A stretch of 41,509 bases of DNA from assembly GCA_002050355.1 (NCBI GenBank), contig MWYY01000031.1, positions 1 to 41,509 of the forward strand. Reading direction: 5' to 3'. The notes under the pieces were generated by a model that saw nothing but the letters and a program-made list of their open reading frames with translations, was not told the DNA's origin and did not search any database. Source of the stretch: Acidobacteria bacterium 28-9 (GTDB lineage Bacteria > Acidobacteriota > Blastocatellia > Pyrinomonadales > Pyrinomonadaceae). A program made the translations under genes and the position numbers. How positions within the stretch are numbered: the first letter of the stretch is position 1; each line of letters starts with the position of its first letter. Positions 41,176 to 41,509 of the stretch are shown one piece after another.

Positions 41176-41509
41176 TCAGTGAACGGTTTTTGATTGGATA
41201 AAGAACGCTTTCTGATTCACGGCTTCATCAAGTCGTTCGTTCTCCCGCGCAGCGAGAATTTTGTTGTAAGTGCAGACGACCGCATCGTTAATCGTCAGCG
41301 TGTGCTGCTGAAGGCGCATCACCCGCAGCGTCAGTCCGGTATCGAGAACTTCGGGATCGCCCGTCGCCCGGATCATTTCCCTGGCTTCTTCGATTAAACC
41401 TTCGACGCTCGGATTACACAACTTCAAATTCTCGGCAAGCGTGTTCCACATTACGGCGAACGACATCCGCTCACCGCGCCGTCCCGGTTGAACCATACAG
41501 TCAACGCAC
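41176..41509 (-). CDS. Uncharacterised helical protein, 5' end at the window edge
   Basis: The frame is open to the window edge. If it starts like its truncated copy at 40572, the ATG is cut by the edge (only its G is base 41509). The first internal ATG is at 41496. The residues read VQPGRRGERMSFAVMWNTL, then CNPSVEGLIEEAREMIRATGDPEVLDTG and LTLRVMRLQQHTLTINDAVV. The helical EGLIEEA and QQHT patterns vaguely recall DUF892 proteins, but I would not assign it. The first 96 bp are the second copy of the direct repeat. It lies upstream of the DUF892 gene on the same strand, 84 bp away. Confidence 0.6.
   Translation of the reverse strand, partial: CVDCMVQPGRRGERMSFAVMWNTLAENLKLCNPSVEGLIEEAREMIRATGDPEVLDTGLTLRVMRLQQHTLTINDAVVCTYNKILAARENERLDEAVNQKAFFIQSKTVH
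41414..41509. repeat. 96-bp direct repeat, copy 2 (window end)
   Basis: This is identical to 40475-40570. The window stops inside or at the end of this copy, which fits an assembly break at an unresolved repeat. Confidence 0.93.

Noticed and set aside
41414..41509. Terminal repeat of a circular element or phage
   Set aside because: The matching copy is at 40475, not at the left edge of the window, and no phage or plasmid genes are present.

Overview
The window reads like a chromosomal piece of an Acidobacteriota bacterium, most likely class Blastocatellia (Pyrinomonadales-like). This is inferred from gene content, not from a marker phylogeny. The clues are a Ser/Thr kinase fused to a PD40/TolB-type propeller, a membrane-anchored winged-helix/propeller regulator, TolB/FlgO-TPR proteins, an Oar-like TonB receptor with an N-terminal carboxypeptidase-regulatory domain, and a bifunctional YncE/phosphoesterase. 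The left edge cuts a gene. The right edge lies exactly in a 96-bp repeat that also occurs 939 bp upstream, so it is probably a repeat-broken assembly end.

Layout. 1-6016: signalling genes, namely a partial TolB/FlgO-TPR protein, a decayed kinase/amidohydrolase mosaic, and an intact kinase-propeller containing a perfect in-frame 534-bp tandem duplication. 6029-6669: a Cys-rich small protein and an Mpo1/DUF962 membrane protein. 6777-15366: asparaginase II, RecN, an M14 carboxypeptidase, the YncE/phosphoesterase and a PPK2 kinase, with imperfect inverted repeats in several gaps. 15367-19085: a long regulatory gap and the TonB receptor. 19192-19648: a two-gene operon whose second gene appears to encode a SelW-like selenoprotein (CxxU, in-frame TGA at 19448, SECIS-like hairpin, strong ribosome-binding site on a GTG start). 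19824-26388: an envelope protein, tRNA-Met, a PEGA-TPR protein, DUF1697, a methyltransferase plus aldehyde dehydrogenase unit, and an Lrp regulator with an EamA exporter. 26385-35776: a membrane winged-helix/propeller regulator divergent from eleven consecutive exported-protein genes, at least four with CARDB-like features, one broken by a stop codon. 35951-41509: alanyl-tRNA synthetase with a large insertion, an Nramp transporter, a DUF892 ferritin-like protein and an uncharacterised ORF that appears partly duplicated.

How genes may work together. The exported-protein cluster and its divergent CadC-like regulator look like one envelope-response module (inference). The small membrane protein and the SelW-like protein share an operon and may form a thiol/selenol redox pair. 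If the TGA is decoded as selenocysteine, the genome must carry selA, selB, selC and selD elsewhere, since none is in this window.
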